This document shows positions 9,213 to 17,912 of a stretch of 64,000 bases of DNA, one piece after another. Numbering within the stretch: position 1 is the stretch's first letter; every line of letters starts with the position of its first letter. A program made the translations under genes and the position numbers. The notes under the pieces were generated by a model. That model was not told the origin of the DNA, searched no databases, and was given only the letters and a program-made list of their open reading frames with translations. Source of the stretch: JBBSHJ01 sp038253135 (GTDB taxonomy: Bacteria > Actinomycetota > Actinomycetes > Mycobacteriales > QHCD01); the NCBI GenBank assembly GCA_038253135.1, contig JBBSHJ010000003.1:1-64000 (forward strand), written 5' to 3'.

Positions 9213-10945
9213 GCCGCTCCTCCGTCCGCGTGCCCGATCACGTCGCTTGCCGCGCGCAGTGCGGCGGCGAGCGACACGGCTCCAGGATCCTGCGTTCCGA
9301 CGCTGCGCTCCGCCAGCCAGGACGCGCGCCCGCGCGCCGCCCGCAGCGCGGCGGTTGCCCGCGCGGCGTCGTCGGCGACGTCGCACGCGCGCGCCCATGC
9401 GGCCGCCGTGTCGGCACCCTGCGCCACCGCGTCGGCGTACGCCGTCGTGAACGGCGCCAGGACGTCGACCAGCGTCTTGTCCCCGGGCTCGCTGCCGCCG
9501 AGGCGCATGACGGCGTCGAGCACGTCGGCGAAGGCCCGGCCCATCGTGGCGGCGTCCGGGCAGGCCGGGGCGCTGCCGATGCTCGAGGCGACGGTGGTCA
9601 GGCCGCTGCCCCACAGGGCGCCGGACGCGCCGCCGGCGGCGTCGGCGAACGCCATGCCCGCGGCGGTGAGTACGGCGGCGGCGTCGGGACCGGCCCGGCC
9701 GGCGGCGGCGACCGCCGCGTCGATGCCACGGGTCATCGTGGTCCCGTGGTCGCCGTCGGCGGCGACGGCGTCGAGGTCGCCGAGACGGGATTCGAGCTCG
9801 TGCATCCGGGCGCCGATCGCGGTGAGCACCGCCTGGGCGGCCCGCCCGCTCGGCTCGAGCTCGGCCGACGTCCCGGCGGAGCCGGATCGCGCTCGCAGCT
9901 CGTCCACCGTGATGCCGAGCTCGGCCGGATCCGCGTCCAGGCCGGTGACCGCACCCGGCCGGGTGTAGCCCGGCGCGGCGGCGGGTGCGGACAGCAGCGT
10001 CTCGAGCTCGTCGTCAGTCCAGACCAGGGTGACGGACACACCGGCCATATCCATCGACGTGACGAACTCGCCCACCTCCGGCTCGGTGAGCCCAACGCCG
10101 GCCGCGTCGAGGTTCGCGGCGACGGCACGGAAGAGGATCAGCATCTCCTCGCACTTCACCCGGCCGAGGCCGTTAATGAGAATCCGGGCGCGAGTCGCGC
10201 CGGCCGGTCGCTCGGCGAGCAGCCGCCCGACCAGCAGGGAGCCGAGATCGGCGGCCGAGGCGAGCGGCATGGTCTCGATGCCCGACTCGCCGTGGATGCC
10301 CAGCCCGAGCTCCATCGTGCCGGGGTCGACGGTGAAGAGCGGCGCGTCCCGGCCGGGGACGGTGCAGCCGTCGAAGGCGACCCCGATCGTGCGCGTCACC
10401 TCGTTGGCGGCGCGGGCGATGCGCTCCACGTCGTCCAGCAAGTCGCCGCGGTGCGCGGCCGCCGCGGCGGCACGGAAGATGAAGAAATTGCCGGCGATGC
10501 CGCGCCGGTGGCTCGCATCGGGTGCCGACGCGATGTCGTCGGTCACCACCACGATCCGGGCGTCGATGCCGTCCCGGTCCCGGGCCTGGTCGGCCGCGAG
10601 ACCGAAATGCATGACGTCCCCCTGGTAGTTGCCGAAGAGCATCAGCACCCCCGCGCCGCCGTCGACCGCCCGGATCGTGCGATAGACCTGTTCCGCCGAC
10701 GGGCTGGTGAAGACGTCCCCGCACGCCGCGGCATCGGCGAGTCCCGGACCGACGAGGCCGGCGAAGGACGGGTAATGGCCGGAGCCGCCACCGACGATCG
10801 TGGACACGCGACCGCGCTGCGGTGCCGACACCGACGCGACGGCCGAGGTCATCGGGATGCGGCGCAGATAGCGCGAGTACGCCGCGGCGAGGCCGTCGAT
10901 CATCTCGTCCTTGAAAAGGCGTTCGGAGTTGAAGACGTAGGTCAT
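9209..10945 (-). CDS. derK: Fused DhaK-DhaL ketose kinase, probable D-erythrulose kinase
   Basis: A 578-residue ATP-dependent dihydroxyacetone kinase family protein. The DhaK domain (about 1-330) has GGGSGHYPSF with His57 and the GLGIHGE motif whose histidine binds the ketose carbonyl. The DhaL domain (about 370-578) has the Mg-ATP aspartates in DGDHGTTM and the GGASGALWG and EPGDKTL loops. Glycerone kinases normally read GHEPAH where this protein has GHYPSF, a difference I associate with the erythrulose kinase branch. It is placed between transporter ATPases and an RpiB isomerase. The ATG at 10945 overlaps the ATPase stop by 4 nt. Dihydroxyacetone or another short ketose remains possible as substrate. 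Confidence 0.8.
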   Translation of the reverse strand: MTYVFNSERLFKDEMIDGLAAAYSRYLRRIPMTSAVASVSAPQRGRVSTIVGGGSGHYPSFAGLVGPGLADAAACGDVFTSPSAEQVYRTIRAVDGGAGVLMLFGNYQGDVMHFGLAADQARDRDGIDARIVVVTDDIASAPDASHRRGIAGNFFIFRAAAAAAHRGDLLDDVERIARAANEVTRTIGVAFDGCTVPGRDAPLFTVDPGTMELGLGIHGESGIETMPLASAADLGSLLVGRLLAERPAGATRARILINGLGRVKCEEMLILFRAVAANLDAAGVGLTEPEVGEFVTSMDMAGVSVTLVWTDDELETLLSAPAAAPGYTRPGAVTGLDADPAELGITVDELRARSGSAGTSAELEPSGRAAQAVLTAIGARMHELESRLGDLDAVAADGDHGTTMTRGIDAAVAAAGRAGPDAAAVLTAAGMAFADAAGGASGALWGSGLTTVASSIGSAPACPDAATMGRAFADVLDAVMRLGGSEPGDKTLVDVLAPFTTAYADAVAQGADTAAAWARACDVADDAARATAALRAARGRASWLAERSVGTQDPGAVSLAAALRAASDVIGHADGGAA

Positions 10946-12057
10946 CGCAGGCGGACTCCCGTTTCCACGTCGAAGAGGTAGACGCGGTCCGGCGGAACAT
11001 CGAATCGCACGGTCTCGCCGCTTTCCCACGTGACGTCGCCATCGACCTGGACGACGACGGAGCTGTCCGCGCCCGGAACCGTCAGCGTGCCGATCCCGTA
11101 TTCCAGCAGGTTCTCGAAGATGGACACCGTTGCCTCGACGCCTCCGTCGGCTACGGCGTGCGCGTCCTGGGGTCGGATCCCTACCGTCACCGGCTGCCCG
11201 TCGGCAACGGCCGTGCACGTCGTACGCAGCGTGCCGTGGCGGCCCAGCCGCACGCTGACCGCGCCGCCTGGGCCCGGTGCATCTGGGCCCGGGGTGTCGG
11301 CCGGCGCGGCGATGCCCTCGACAACATTGATCTTGGGCTCGCCGACGAAATCGGCCACGAAGAGGTTGGCGGGATCGTCGAAGATCTCGTCCGACGTCCC
11401 GAACTGCTGGATGACACCGCCGTCCATGACCGCCAGCCGGTCGGCGAGGCTCAGCGCTTCGAGCTGGTCGTGGGTCACGACGATGGTGGTGTAGCCGAAT
11501 TCCCGCTGCAGCAACTTGAGCTCACGACGTACCCGCTGGCGATGCGACAGGTCGAGATGCGAGAGCGGCTCATCCAGCAGCAGCACCGGCGGATTGCGCA
11601 CCAGCGCGCGTGCCAGCGCGACCCGTTGCTTCTGCCCGGTCGAGAGCCCGGTCGGGCGGAGCTGGAGCAGCTCGCGCATCTCCAGCCGGTCGGCGATGCG
11701 CTCGACACGGGCGTCGGCGTCACCGACCTTCCGGGCCTTCAGGCCGTAGGCGAGGTTCTCGCGCACCGTCAGCGGCGGGTAGAGGGCATAGCTCTCGAAT
11801 CCCACCCCGACGTTGCGTTTGCCCGGTGGCAGTTGGGAAATTTCGCGGTCGCCGATGCGGATCCTGCCGTCCGTCACGGTTTCGAGGCCCGCGATCATCC
11901 GCAGGGTGGTCGTCTTGCCGCAGCCGGAGGGTCCGAGCAGCGCGACGAGCTCGCCGGGTCGGATGTCCAGGTCGATGCCCTTGACCGCTTCGAAGGGCTC
12001 CCGGCCGCGGGCGATGTAGGTCTTGCGGAGCCGTTCGAGGACCAGGCTCTCGGCCAT
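10942..12057 (-). CDS. CUT1-type sugar/polyol ABC importer ATPase (subunit 1)
   Basis: A 371-residue MalK/UgpC-type ATPase. Walker A is GPSGCGKTT (42-50), Walker B and D-loop read LLLDEPLSHLD, and the H-loop is VVTHDQ. The C-terminal TOBE/OB domain covers roughly residues 235-371. The ABC signature is LSTGQ rather than LSGGQ. The operon codes a second, non-identical ATPase with LSNGQ, the arrangement seen in glycerol importers of the GlpS/GlpT type, so the two probably form a heterodimer under the two permeases. The gene is 12 nt downstream of the second ATPase gene and overlaps the kinase start. Confidence 0.9.
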   Translation of the reverse strand: MAESLVLERLRKTYIARGREPFEAVKGIDLDIRPGELVALLGPSGCGKTTTLRMIAGLETVTDGRIRIGDREISQLPPGKRNVGVGFESYALYPPLTVRENLAYGLKARKVGDADARVERIADRLEMRELLQLRPTGLSTGQKQRVALARALVRNPPVLLLDEPLSHLDLSHRQRVRRELKLLQREFGYTTIVVTHDQLEALSLADRLAVMDGGVIQQFGTSDEIFDDPANLFVADFVGEPKINVVEGIAAPADTPGPDAPGPGGAVSVRLGRHGTLRTTCTAVADGQPVTVGIRPQDAHAVADGGVEATVSIFENLLEYGIGTLTVPGADSSVVVQVDGDVTWESGETVRFDVPPDRVYLFDVETGVRLR

Positions 12058-12069
12058 GAGGCTCTCCCC

Positions 12070-13260
12070 TCAGATCCGTTGCTCGGCGGCGACGAGCGGG
12101 CCGAGCAGGGAGGTCGCCGGCACCCGCGCGCCGTCGGACGTCTGCGCGTCGGGCGCGCCGGCGGCGGCCGCCTCGAGCGCCGCATCCCGGGTCGCATCGA
12201 AAACGAGCGAGTGCGCGAGCGGTATCTGGAACGTGACGCGCTCACCCTCCGCGGGGGCGTTCGCGCGGTCGGTCACGATGATCAGGTCTTCCTCGCCGAC
12301 GGTGACCGACAACTCGACGTCCCGTCCGAGGACCTCCGAGAGGCGCACCATTCCGGCGCAGGTGAGCCGGTCGCCCTGATCGGGCGGGGCCGGGCCGAGC
12401 GCGATCTCGCGCGGGCGCACCCCGATGATGAGGTGCTGGCCGGGCGAGAGGTGCAGACCTGCGGGCGCCGGGCACGACACGTGGCCGCCCGCCGCCCGGA
12501 TCGTGCCGTCCTCGACGACGGCCGGGAGCAGGTTGATCTCCGGCTGTCCCAGCGCTCGCGCGATGAAGGTGCTCGCCGGCTCCCGCCAGACCTCCGCTGG
12601 CGGGCCGACCTGGATCACCCGCCCGGCCCGGAGGATGGCGATCTTGTCGCCGAGGGCCAGGGCCTCCTGGTAGTCGTGGGTGACATAGAGCGAGGTCGTC
12701 TGTGCCACGCTGCCGAGGCTTTTGAGCTCGGCCCGCATCGCGGCCCGCAGCTTGGCGTCGAGGTGCGAGAGCGGCTCGTCGAGCAGGTAGATCCCAGCCG
12801 GACGGACAAGGACCCGGCCGAGCGCGACCCGTTGCCGCTGGCCGTTGGACAGCTCGCGCGGGAACCGTTCGAGCAGCTGGTTGATGCCGAGCGTGGTCGT
12901 CACCATGTCGATCCGCTCGCGCTGCTGCTCCTTGCTGTAGGTGCCGGTCCGCCCGGACTTCAGCGGTGAGGCCAGATTGTCGAAGACGGTGTCCTGGGGG
13001 TAGAGGGCATAGCTCTCGAAGGCCATGGCCACATTGCGCCGGTAGGGCTCGATGCCGTCCATCTCGACGCCGTCGATGCGCACGCTGCCGGTGTCGATCT
13101 CCTGGAGGCCGGCGACGCTCTTGAGCGTCGTGGTCTTGCCGGCACCGGACGGCCCGAGGATGACGAAGAACTCACCGTCTGCGACGTCCAGGTCGATCCC
13201 CTTCAGCGCAGGGTGCTTCCCGTACGACTTGTGCACGTCCTGCAATTGCAGCGATGCCAT
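12070..13260 (-). CDS. CUT1-type sugar/polyol ABC importer ATPase (subunit 2)
   Basis: A 396-residue MalK/UgpC-type ATPase, Walker A GPSGAGKTT (36-44), signature LSNGQRQRVALGR, Walker B YLLDEPLSHLD, H-loop VTHDYQ, then a TOBE-type regulatory domain. It differs clearly from its partner encoded just downstream, so this is a two-ATPase importer rather than a homodimer. Its ATG overlaps the upstream permease stop by one base (TAATG). It energises uptake through the permeases encoded at 13260-15086. Confidence 0.9.
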   Translation of the reverse strand: MASLQLQDVHKSYGKHPALKGIDLDVADGEFFVILGPSGAGKTTTLKSVAGLQEIDTGSVRIDGVEMDGIEPYRRNVAMAFESYALYPQDTVFDNLASPLKSGRTGTYSKEQQRERIDMVTTTLGINQLLERFPRELSNGQRQRVALGRVLVRPAGIYLLDEPLSHLDAKLRAAMRAELKSLGSVAQTTSLYVTHDYQEALALGDKIAILRAGRVIQVGPPAEVWREPASTFIARALGQPEINLLPAVVEDGTIRAAGGHVSCPAPAGLHLSPGQHLIIGVRPREIALGPAPPDQGDRLTCAGMVRLSEVLGRDVELSVTVGEEDLIIVTDRANAPAEGERVTFQIPLAHSLVFDATRDAALEAAAAGAPDAQTSDGARVPATSLLGPLVAAEQRI

Positions 13261-14129
13261 TACGCCTTCACCGCCCCGAAGGACAGCCCGCGGACGAGAT
13301 ATCGCTGGATCGACAGGGCGAGGACGAGCGGCGGGAGTACGCCGATCAGCGCGGCGGCCGCGGTGAGGTTGTAGTAGGCCTGGCCGCCGCCGCCGAGGTA
13401 TTTCGTCACCGCGACCGTGACCGTGGTGGCGTTCGAGTCGGTGAGGATCAGCGGGAAGATGTAGTTGTTCCAGGCGAAGATGAAGGCCAGCAGGGCGGAC
13501 GCGGCAATGCCGGGACGCACCAGCGGAAGCGCGACCTTGAAGAACGCCCGGATGCGGCTGTAGCCGTCCAGCAGCGCGGCCTGTTCCAGCTCGGGGGCCA
13601 GATCCTGGAAGTAGGACCGCAGGATCCAGACCACCAGCGGCAGCGTGACCAGCTGCAGGACCCAGATCAGGCCGAGCTCGGTGTCGAACAGGTGGATGTA
13701 ATGGAAGATCACGAAAAGCGGCACGATGACCATCAGCTCCGGAGCGAAGCGGAAGGACAGCATCTGAAACATGAGGTCATCGGACCCGCGGAACTTCCAC
13801 TTGCCGGCGGCGTACGCCGCGGGAATGCCGACGAGGAGCGACAGCAACGTCGCGCCCGCGCAGGCGAGCACGCTGTGCCAGATCGCGGTCTCGAAGTTGA
13901 CGCTCGTGAGCACCTCGCCCTTGTGTGTCAAAACTGTCCTGTAGTTTCGCGCCGTCGGCGAGAACGAGAAATATGTCGACGTCTGATCGGTATCGTTCTT
14001 CAACGACAGCAGGAACATCCACAGGATCGGGAACAGGGCGAAGACGAACCACAGCAGGATCAGGATGTCCGCGAAGACGCCGCCGACGGAGACCCGTCGC
14101 TGCCCGGGTGTCAGCACTCTGCGAGCCAT
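13260..14129 (-). CDS. CUT1 ABC importer permease, MalG-like
   Basis: A 289-residue inner-membrane permease with six predicted helices and the cytoplasmic EAA loop reading EQAALLDGYSRIRAFFKVAL, which docks to an ATPase. The order in the operon (after the MalF-like permease, 3-nt gap) is typical for CUT1 systems. I infer a tetritol or other polyol substrate from the catabolic genes that follow. Confidence 0.9.
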   Translation of the reverse strand: MARRVLTPGQRRVSVGGVFADILILLWFVFALFPILWMFLLSLKNDTDQTSTYFSFSPTARNYRTVLTHKGEVLTSVNFETAIWHSVLACAGATLLSLLVGIPAAYAAGKWKFRGSDDLMFQMLSFRFAPELMVIVPLFVIFHYIHLFDTELGLIWVLQLVTLPLVVWILRSYFQDLAPELEQAALLDGYSRIRAFFKVALPLVRPGIAASALLAFIFAWNNYIFPLILTDSNATTVTVAVTKYLGGGGQAYYNLTAAAALIGVLPPLVLALSIQRYLVRGLSFGAVKA

Positions 14130-14132
14130 GAC

Positions 14133-15086
14133 TCAGACCTCCGCTCCGGCCGCGCGCCGCTGGGCCTTGCTCAGCAGGCTGACCAGGAACCGCGCGACGA
14201 TGAAGACGATGATCCAGAGCAGGAACATATAGGTGCTCCCGCGTGAGTAGTTGAAATGCGTGATGGAATCCTCGAACGCGTTGATCTGCAGCGTCGTGGT
14301 CACCGTGCCCGGGCCGCCCGTCGTCAGCACATAGATGATGTCGAAGATCTTCAGGCAGTCCATCAGACGAAAGATCACGGCGACCAGGATGTACGGCCAC
14401 ATCATGGGCAGCATGAGCCGACGGAACATGTAGAGCCAGTTGGCGCCGTCGACGTCGGATGCCTCGAACGGCTCCTTGGGCAGCGATCGGATCCCCGCCA
14501 GCACCAGAATGGCCACGAACGGCGTGTAGATCCAGACGTCCACGAGGATGCAGGAATATAGCGCATTGTTCTTGCCGAGCCAGGAGAACGAGTGTCCGAG
14601 ACCGAGGACATGGTTGAGGATGCCGAAGTTGGAGTCGAACATGAGTTTCCACACCGTCGCCGCGATGACCGGGGCGATCATCAACGGCAGGATCAGCACC
14701 TTCTCGAAGATGCGACCGATCAGCGTGGATCGATTGAGCAGCAGCGCGACGCCGACACCCAGGACGGTTTCGATCGCGGTCGCGATGACGGCGTACTCAA
14801 CGGTCACCCTGACGCTGCTCCACAGCGCCGAGTCGGAGAGCACCGTCTGGTAGTTGTCGAACCACACCAGGTGTACGTGGGTGGCTCCGGCGGAGTAGTC
14901 GAGAATCGTGTAATAGACGCCCGAGACGAACGGGAAGAGGATCCCGACGATCACGACGAGCGCGGGAATGGACAGCAGGTACGGCCGAGCCCGCCGTCGC
15001 CACGCGGGGACGCGGTCCTCCGACCCCGGTCCGCCCGCCGATGTGCCCTTGCCCTTGTCCGCTGAAACCTCGGTGACCGAACTCAT
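14133..15086 (-). CDS. CUT1 ABC importer permease, MalF-like
   Basis: A 317-residue permease. An N-terminal basic cytoplasmic segment of about 30 residues precedes the first helix (YLLSIPALVVIVGILF). The EAA loop is FEASDVDGANWLYMFRRLML followed by P. It pairs with the MalG-like subunit encoded 3 nt downstream. The solute-binding protein gene ends 16 nt upstream of its ATG. Confidence 0.9.
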   Translation of the reverse strand: MSSVTEVSADKGKGTSAGGPGSEDRVPAWRRRARPYLLSIPALVVIVGILFPFVSGVYYTILDYSAGATHVHLVWFDNYQTVLSDSALWSSVRVTVEYAVIATAIETVLGVGVALLLNRSTLIGRIFEKVLILPLMIAPVIAATVWKLMFDSNFGILNHVLGLGHSFSWLGKNNALYSCILVDVWIYTPFVAILVLAGIRSLPKEPFEASDVDGANWLYMFRRLMLPMMWPYILVAVIFRLMDCLKIFDIIYVLTTGGPGTVTTTLQINAFEDSITHFNYSRGSTYMFLLWIIVFIVARFLVSLLSKAQRRAAGAEV

Positions 15087-15102
15087 GTCTCACCTCCGCG
15101 GA

Positions 15103-16533
15103 TCAGGAGTTGACGGTCTTGGTCGAGCTCGTCGCCAGCGTGTTCAGCAGGCTTTTGGCGTTGCCGCCGCCGTAGATCTGCTGCAATGCCACGGCCCAGC
15201 TCTCGGTGGTGTCGAAGAACTGTTTCTGCGGTGTGAATTGGACAGCCGTCTCGGGAATGACCCGTTCGAAGGTTTCGAGATAGCCGGGGAACTTGCCCAG
15301 CGTCTGCTTGAAGGCGCCGTCGAAGACGGATGCCCGGGTCGGGTCGGCGAAGGCGCCGGATCGCACTCCCTTGGTCATCGCCTGCTTGCTCGTGGCCCAT
15401 TGGATGAAGAGCCAGGCGGCCAGCTTGTTCTTGGAGGCCGAGTTCATGGCGAGCGACCAGGTCCACAGATTGGTCTTGTAGCTGCCGCCGGGTCCGTGCG
15501 GACCCGGGTGCCAGGCCAGGTGACCGGCCTCGCGGCTGGCACCGGGCTTGTTCTTCGGGTAGGTCGCGCTGTCGGCGTCGAAGACCATGGCCGCCACGCC
15601 GTTGCCGAGGTCGGTCGTGCAGTTGGGATAGTCGTACGTCGTCCACGAAGCCGGGCCGGAGCGTTTGGCCAGCTCGGCCCACGTCTGGTGGAAGGCAACC
15701 GACTTCTCGCTGTTCATCGTCGCGGTCAGCTTGTCGCCGCGCACCGTGTAGTCCTCGCAGCCCTCCCGGGAGAACATCGTCATGAAGCCGGGGTGGATGG
15801 TCGCCCATGATTTCGAGCCGCGAAATGCGATGCCGTACCGGTTCGCCTTGCGGTCGGTGAGGTCGGCGGCGAGCTGGACCAGATTGGGCAGGGTGTCGGC
15901 GGGCTTGATCCCTCGCTTGTCGAAAAGCGCCTTGTTGTAGCAGATGACGTTGGTCTCGAACCCCCATGGAATCGCCCACTGGCCACCGAAACCGAGTGGC
16001 GACCCGGTCTTGAAATCCCACCGCGTCGCCTTGCGGAGGCCGGGGTAGATGTCCTCGAAATCGTAGTCCGCACTGGTCGCCGACGAGTTCTGGATCCACG
16101 GATAGAGATCCTCCATCCATCCCGGCGGCCCGTACTGCCAGATGAAGTAGGCACCGGTCATGAAGACGTCATGCGTCCCGGCGCCCCCCGCGAGCTCGGT
16201 ATTGAGCTTGGTGAAATAGTCGGCCTCCGCCACCAGCTCGGGTTTGACCTTGATCCCGGTCAGTCGGGTGAATTCTTTCAATAACGGCGAGAAGGTCTGC
16301 TGGTAGGGGTGTGGTGTCTGCAGGATCCGCAGCGTCTTGCCCGACTCCCGCTTCCAGTCGAAGGCTCCGGTCACGTCGTTCGCCGCGCTGCCACCGCCAC
16401 CGCCTGAGGCGCCGCCGCTCTCGACGACGCAGCCGGCGGCCAGCGGCGCCGCGGCGAGCGTGGCGCCGCCGATGCCGAGGCGCTTGAGCGCCGTGCGTCG
16501 TGAGATCTGGGCCGAGTGGGTCGGTCCGTTCAT
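15103..16533 (-). CDS. Twin-arginine lipoprotein solute-binding protein of the polyol importer
   Basis: A 476-residue extracellular solute-binding protein (SBP_bac_1 type). It starts with a Tat motif SRRTALKRLG and a hydrophobic stretch ending in the lipobox LAAGC, then a Gly/Ser linker, so it is exported folded and lipid-anchored outside the membrane. Mature features include aromatic residues typical of sugar binding (FIWQYGPPGW, WAIPWGFETN). ATG at 16533 is preceded by AGAGGAG with good spacing, which excludes the long open extension upstream. It captures the substrate for the permeases encoded next in the operon. The ligand is not readable from sequence; erythritol or threitol is inferred from the enzymes. 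Confidence 0.9.
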   Translation of the reverse strand: MNGPTHSAQISRRTALKRLGIGGATLAAAPLAAGCVVESGGASGGGGGSAANDVTGAFDWKRESGKTLRILQTPHPYQQTFSPLLKEFTRLTGIKVKPELVAEADYFTKLNTELAGGAGTHDVFMTGAYFIWQYGPPGWMEDLYPWIQNSSATSADYDFEDIYPGLRKATRWDFKTGSPLGFGGQWAIPWGFETNVICYNKALFDKRGIKPADTLPNLVQLAADLTDRKANRYGIAFRGSKSWATIHPGFMTMFSREGCEDYTVRGDKLTATMNSEKSVAFHQTWAELAKRSGPASWTTYDYPNCTTDLGNGVAAMVFDADSATYPKNKPGASREAGHLAWHPGPHGPGGSYKTNLWTWSLAMNSASKNKLAAWLFIQWATSKQAMTKGVRSGAFADPTRASVFDGAFKQTLGKFPGYLETFERVIPETAVQFTPQKQFFDTTESWAVALQQIYGGGNAKSLLNTLATSSTKTVNS

Positions 16534-16610
16534 GTGCGATCTCCTCTCTTGCGCCGCCGGACCGGAACGAGGAGCTCGTCGGCCCGCGGATCGATCGGAG
16601 GTGCCGTCGG

Positions 16611-17684
16611 CTAGCCGGGAATGAGGCTGACCTTCACCGACGAGGTGCCTTCGGACACGAGGTCCAGCCCTTTCTGGAAGTCGGGCAGTGGGAGCTGGTG
16701 GGTGCAGATTTCGGTCATGGGCAGCCGCCCGGACTCGATCATGCGAATGGCCGCGGGCCAGCAATGCGGTCCGAGGTGCGCACCGCGGACTTCCAGCTCC
16801 TTGTCGTCGGAGATGATGCTCCAGTCGACCGTGGCGGGAGCCCCGAAGACGCCGTACTCCACATAGGTCCCGAGCTTGCGCAGCAGGTTGATCCCCTGCC
16901 CGACCGCGGCGGGATGCCCCGTGCCCTCGATGTAGACGTCGGCGCCGTACCCGTCGGTCAGGTCCAGGATCCGTTGCTGTATGTCGTCCTTGCCGACCTG
17001 CAAGGTGATGTCGGCGCCGCACTTGCCCGCCAGAGCAAGCTTCGAGGCCTCCACGTCGAGGGCGACGACGTGAGCCGGCGATTTCGCCGCTGCGCCGGCG
17101 ATCATGCCGAGCCCGATCGGCCCGCAGCCGGCGACCACGACGACATCCTCGAAATGAATGTCGGCTCGCTCGACAGCGTGCAACGAGCACGAGAGCGGTT
17201 CGGCGAAGGCGGCGTGGTGGGGCGGAATGTCCTTGGAGACGCGGTGCACCAGCGCTTCGGCCGGAAACACCATGTACGAGGCCATCGCGCCCGGAGTGCG
17301 CCTTTTGAAACCATAGATATCGTGCGGGGCGCACATCCAGTACTGCCCCCGCAGGCAGTAACGGCACTTCCAGCACGGCACGATCTGCTCCGAGACCACC
17401 CGATCGCCGACCGCGACCTTCCAGCGGGCTGCCGCCTCGTCGTCGAGCCGCACGACCGTGCCGGCGAACTCGTGCCCCGGGACCACCTCGGTCTCCGCCC
17501 ACGCCGGACGGCTGTCATCGCCCCAGAACTTTGCCGCACCGTGATAGCACTTCAGGTCGCTGGCACAGATGCCGACCGCCTCGACGCGAACCAGCGCCTC
17601 GCCCGGACCGGGCGTGGGGACGGGGATCTCCTCGAGCCGGTAATCCTCCGGTCCATGGCAAATGACGGCTTGCATGGTGTCCAC
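16611..17684 (-). CDS. eltD: Zinc-dependent alcohol dehydrogenase, EltD-like (erythritol/L-threitol dehydrogenase)
   Basis: A 357-residue zinc MDR dehydrogenase. Catalytic zinc ligands are Cys40 (GICASDLKCYHG) and His71-Glu72 (PGHE). The structural zinc has Cys104, 107, 110 and 118 (CWKCRYC…C). The NAD fold has GCGPIGLGMIAGA. Long stretches such as YHGAAKFWGD, GFKRRTPGAMASYM and AFAEPLSCSLHAVERA match what I remember of M. smegmatis EltD, which oxidises erythritol and L-threitol to erythrulose. It is the first gene of the leftward operon. GTG at 17684 is 7 nt after GAGG; ATG at 17675 or 17699 are alternatives. Sorbitol-type activity cannot be ruled out. Confidence 0.82.
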   Translation of the reverse strand: MDTMQAVICHGPEDYRLEEIPVPTPGPGEALVRVEAVGICASDLKCYHGAAKFWGDDSRPAWAETEVVPGHEFAGTVVRLDDEAAARWKVAVGDRVVSEQIVPCWKCRYCLRGQYWMCAPHDIYGFKRRTPGAMASYMVFPAEALVHRVSKDIPPHHAAFAEPLSCSLHAVERADIHFEDVVVVAGCGPIGLGMIAGAAAKSPAHVVALDVEASKLALAGKCGADITLQVGKDDIQQRILDLTDGYGADVYIEGTGHPAAVGQGINLLRKLGTYVEYGVFGAPATVDWSIISDDKELEVRGAHLGPHCWPAAIRMIESGRLPMTEICTHQLPLPDFQKGLDLVSEGTSSVKVSLIPG

Positions 17685-17748
17685 TGGTTCGCCTCGCATC
17701 CAGGTCCGCATTCCCGTACCGGCGTCACTCTACGAGGGCGCTGAACAG

Positions 17749-17761
17749 GTGTCCAGGACAC
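17749..17761. promoter_or_regulatory. 13-bp palindrome, candidate SorC operator
   Basis: GTGTCC-A-GGACAC is a perfect inverted repeat in the 228-bp gap between the divergent dehydrogenase and regulator genes. It is closely followed by TGTGCACG (17763-17770), a string that recurs at 17878-17885. The location fits an operator bound by the SorC-family regulator encoded at 17913. Confidence 0.4.
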
Positions 17762-17869
17762 GTGTGCACGCAGTGTGATGGCCCTGGCGGCAGCTGCCCT
17801 CCAGCGGTCAAGGCGATCGGTATCGGTAGCGAACTCACCCTCGGAGTGCGAAAGTGAGCGGGGCCGCGT

Positions 17870-17883
17870 TGCACAGATGTGCA
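17870..17883. promoter_or_regulatory. 14-bp palindrome, candidate autoregulatory operator
   Basis: TGCACA-GA-TGTGCA is a perfect inverted repeat 30 bp upstream of the regulator's GTG start. It shares the TGTGCAC core with the sequence next to the palindrome at 17749-17761. Binding here would let the SorC protein control its own gene. Confidence 0.4.
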
Positions 17884-17912
17884 CGGGCATTCGTTCAACC
17901 GGAGGTGTCGGA

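Noticed and set aside
9203..12969. Two plus-strand frames of about 600 codons opposite the kinase and ATPases
   Set aside because: The minus strand carries Walker, DhaK and DhaL motifs; the plus-strand products have none.
16534..17502. N-terminal extension of the solute-binding protein frame
   Set aside because: The twin-arginine signal starts at the ATG at 16533 behind a good ribosome site; the extension is antisense-like over the dehydrogenase gene.
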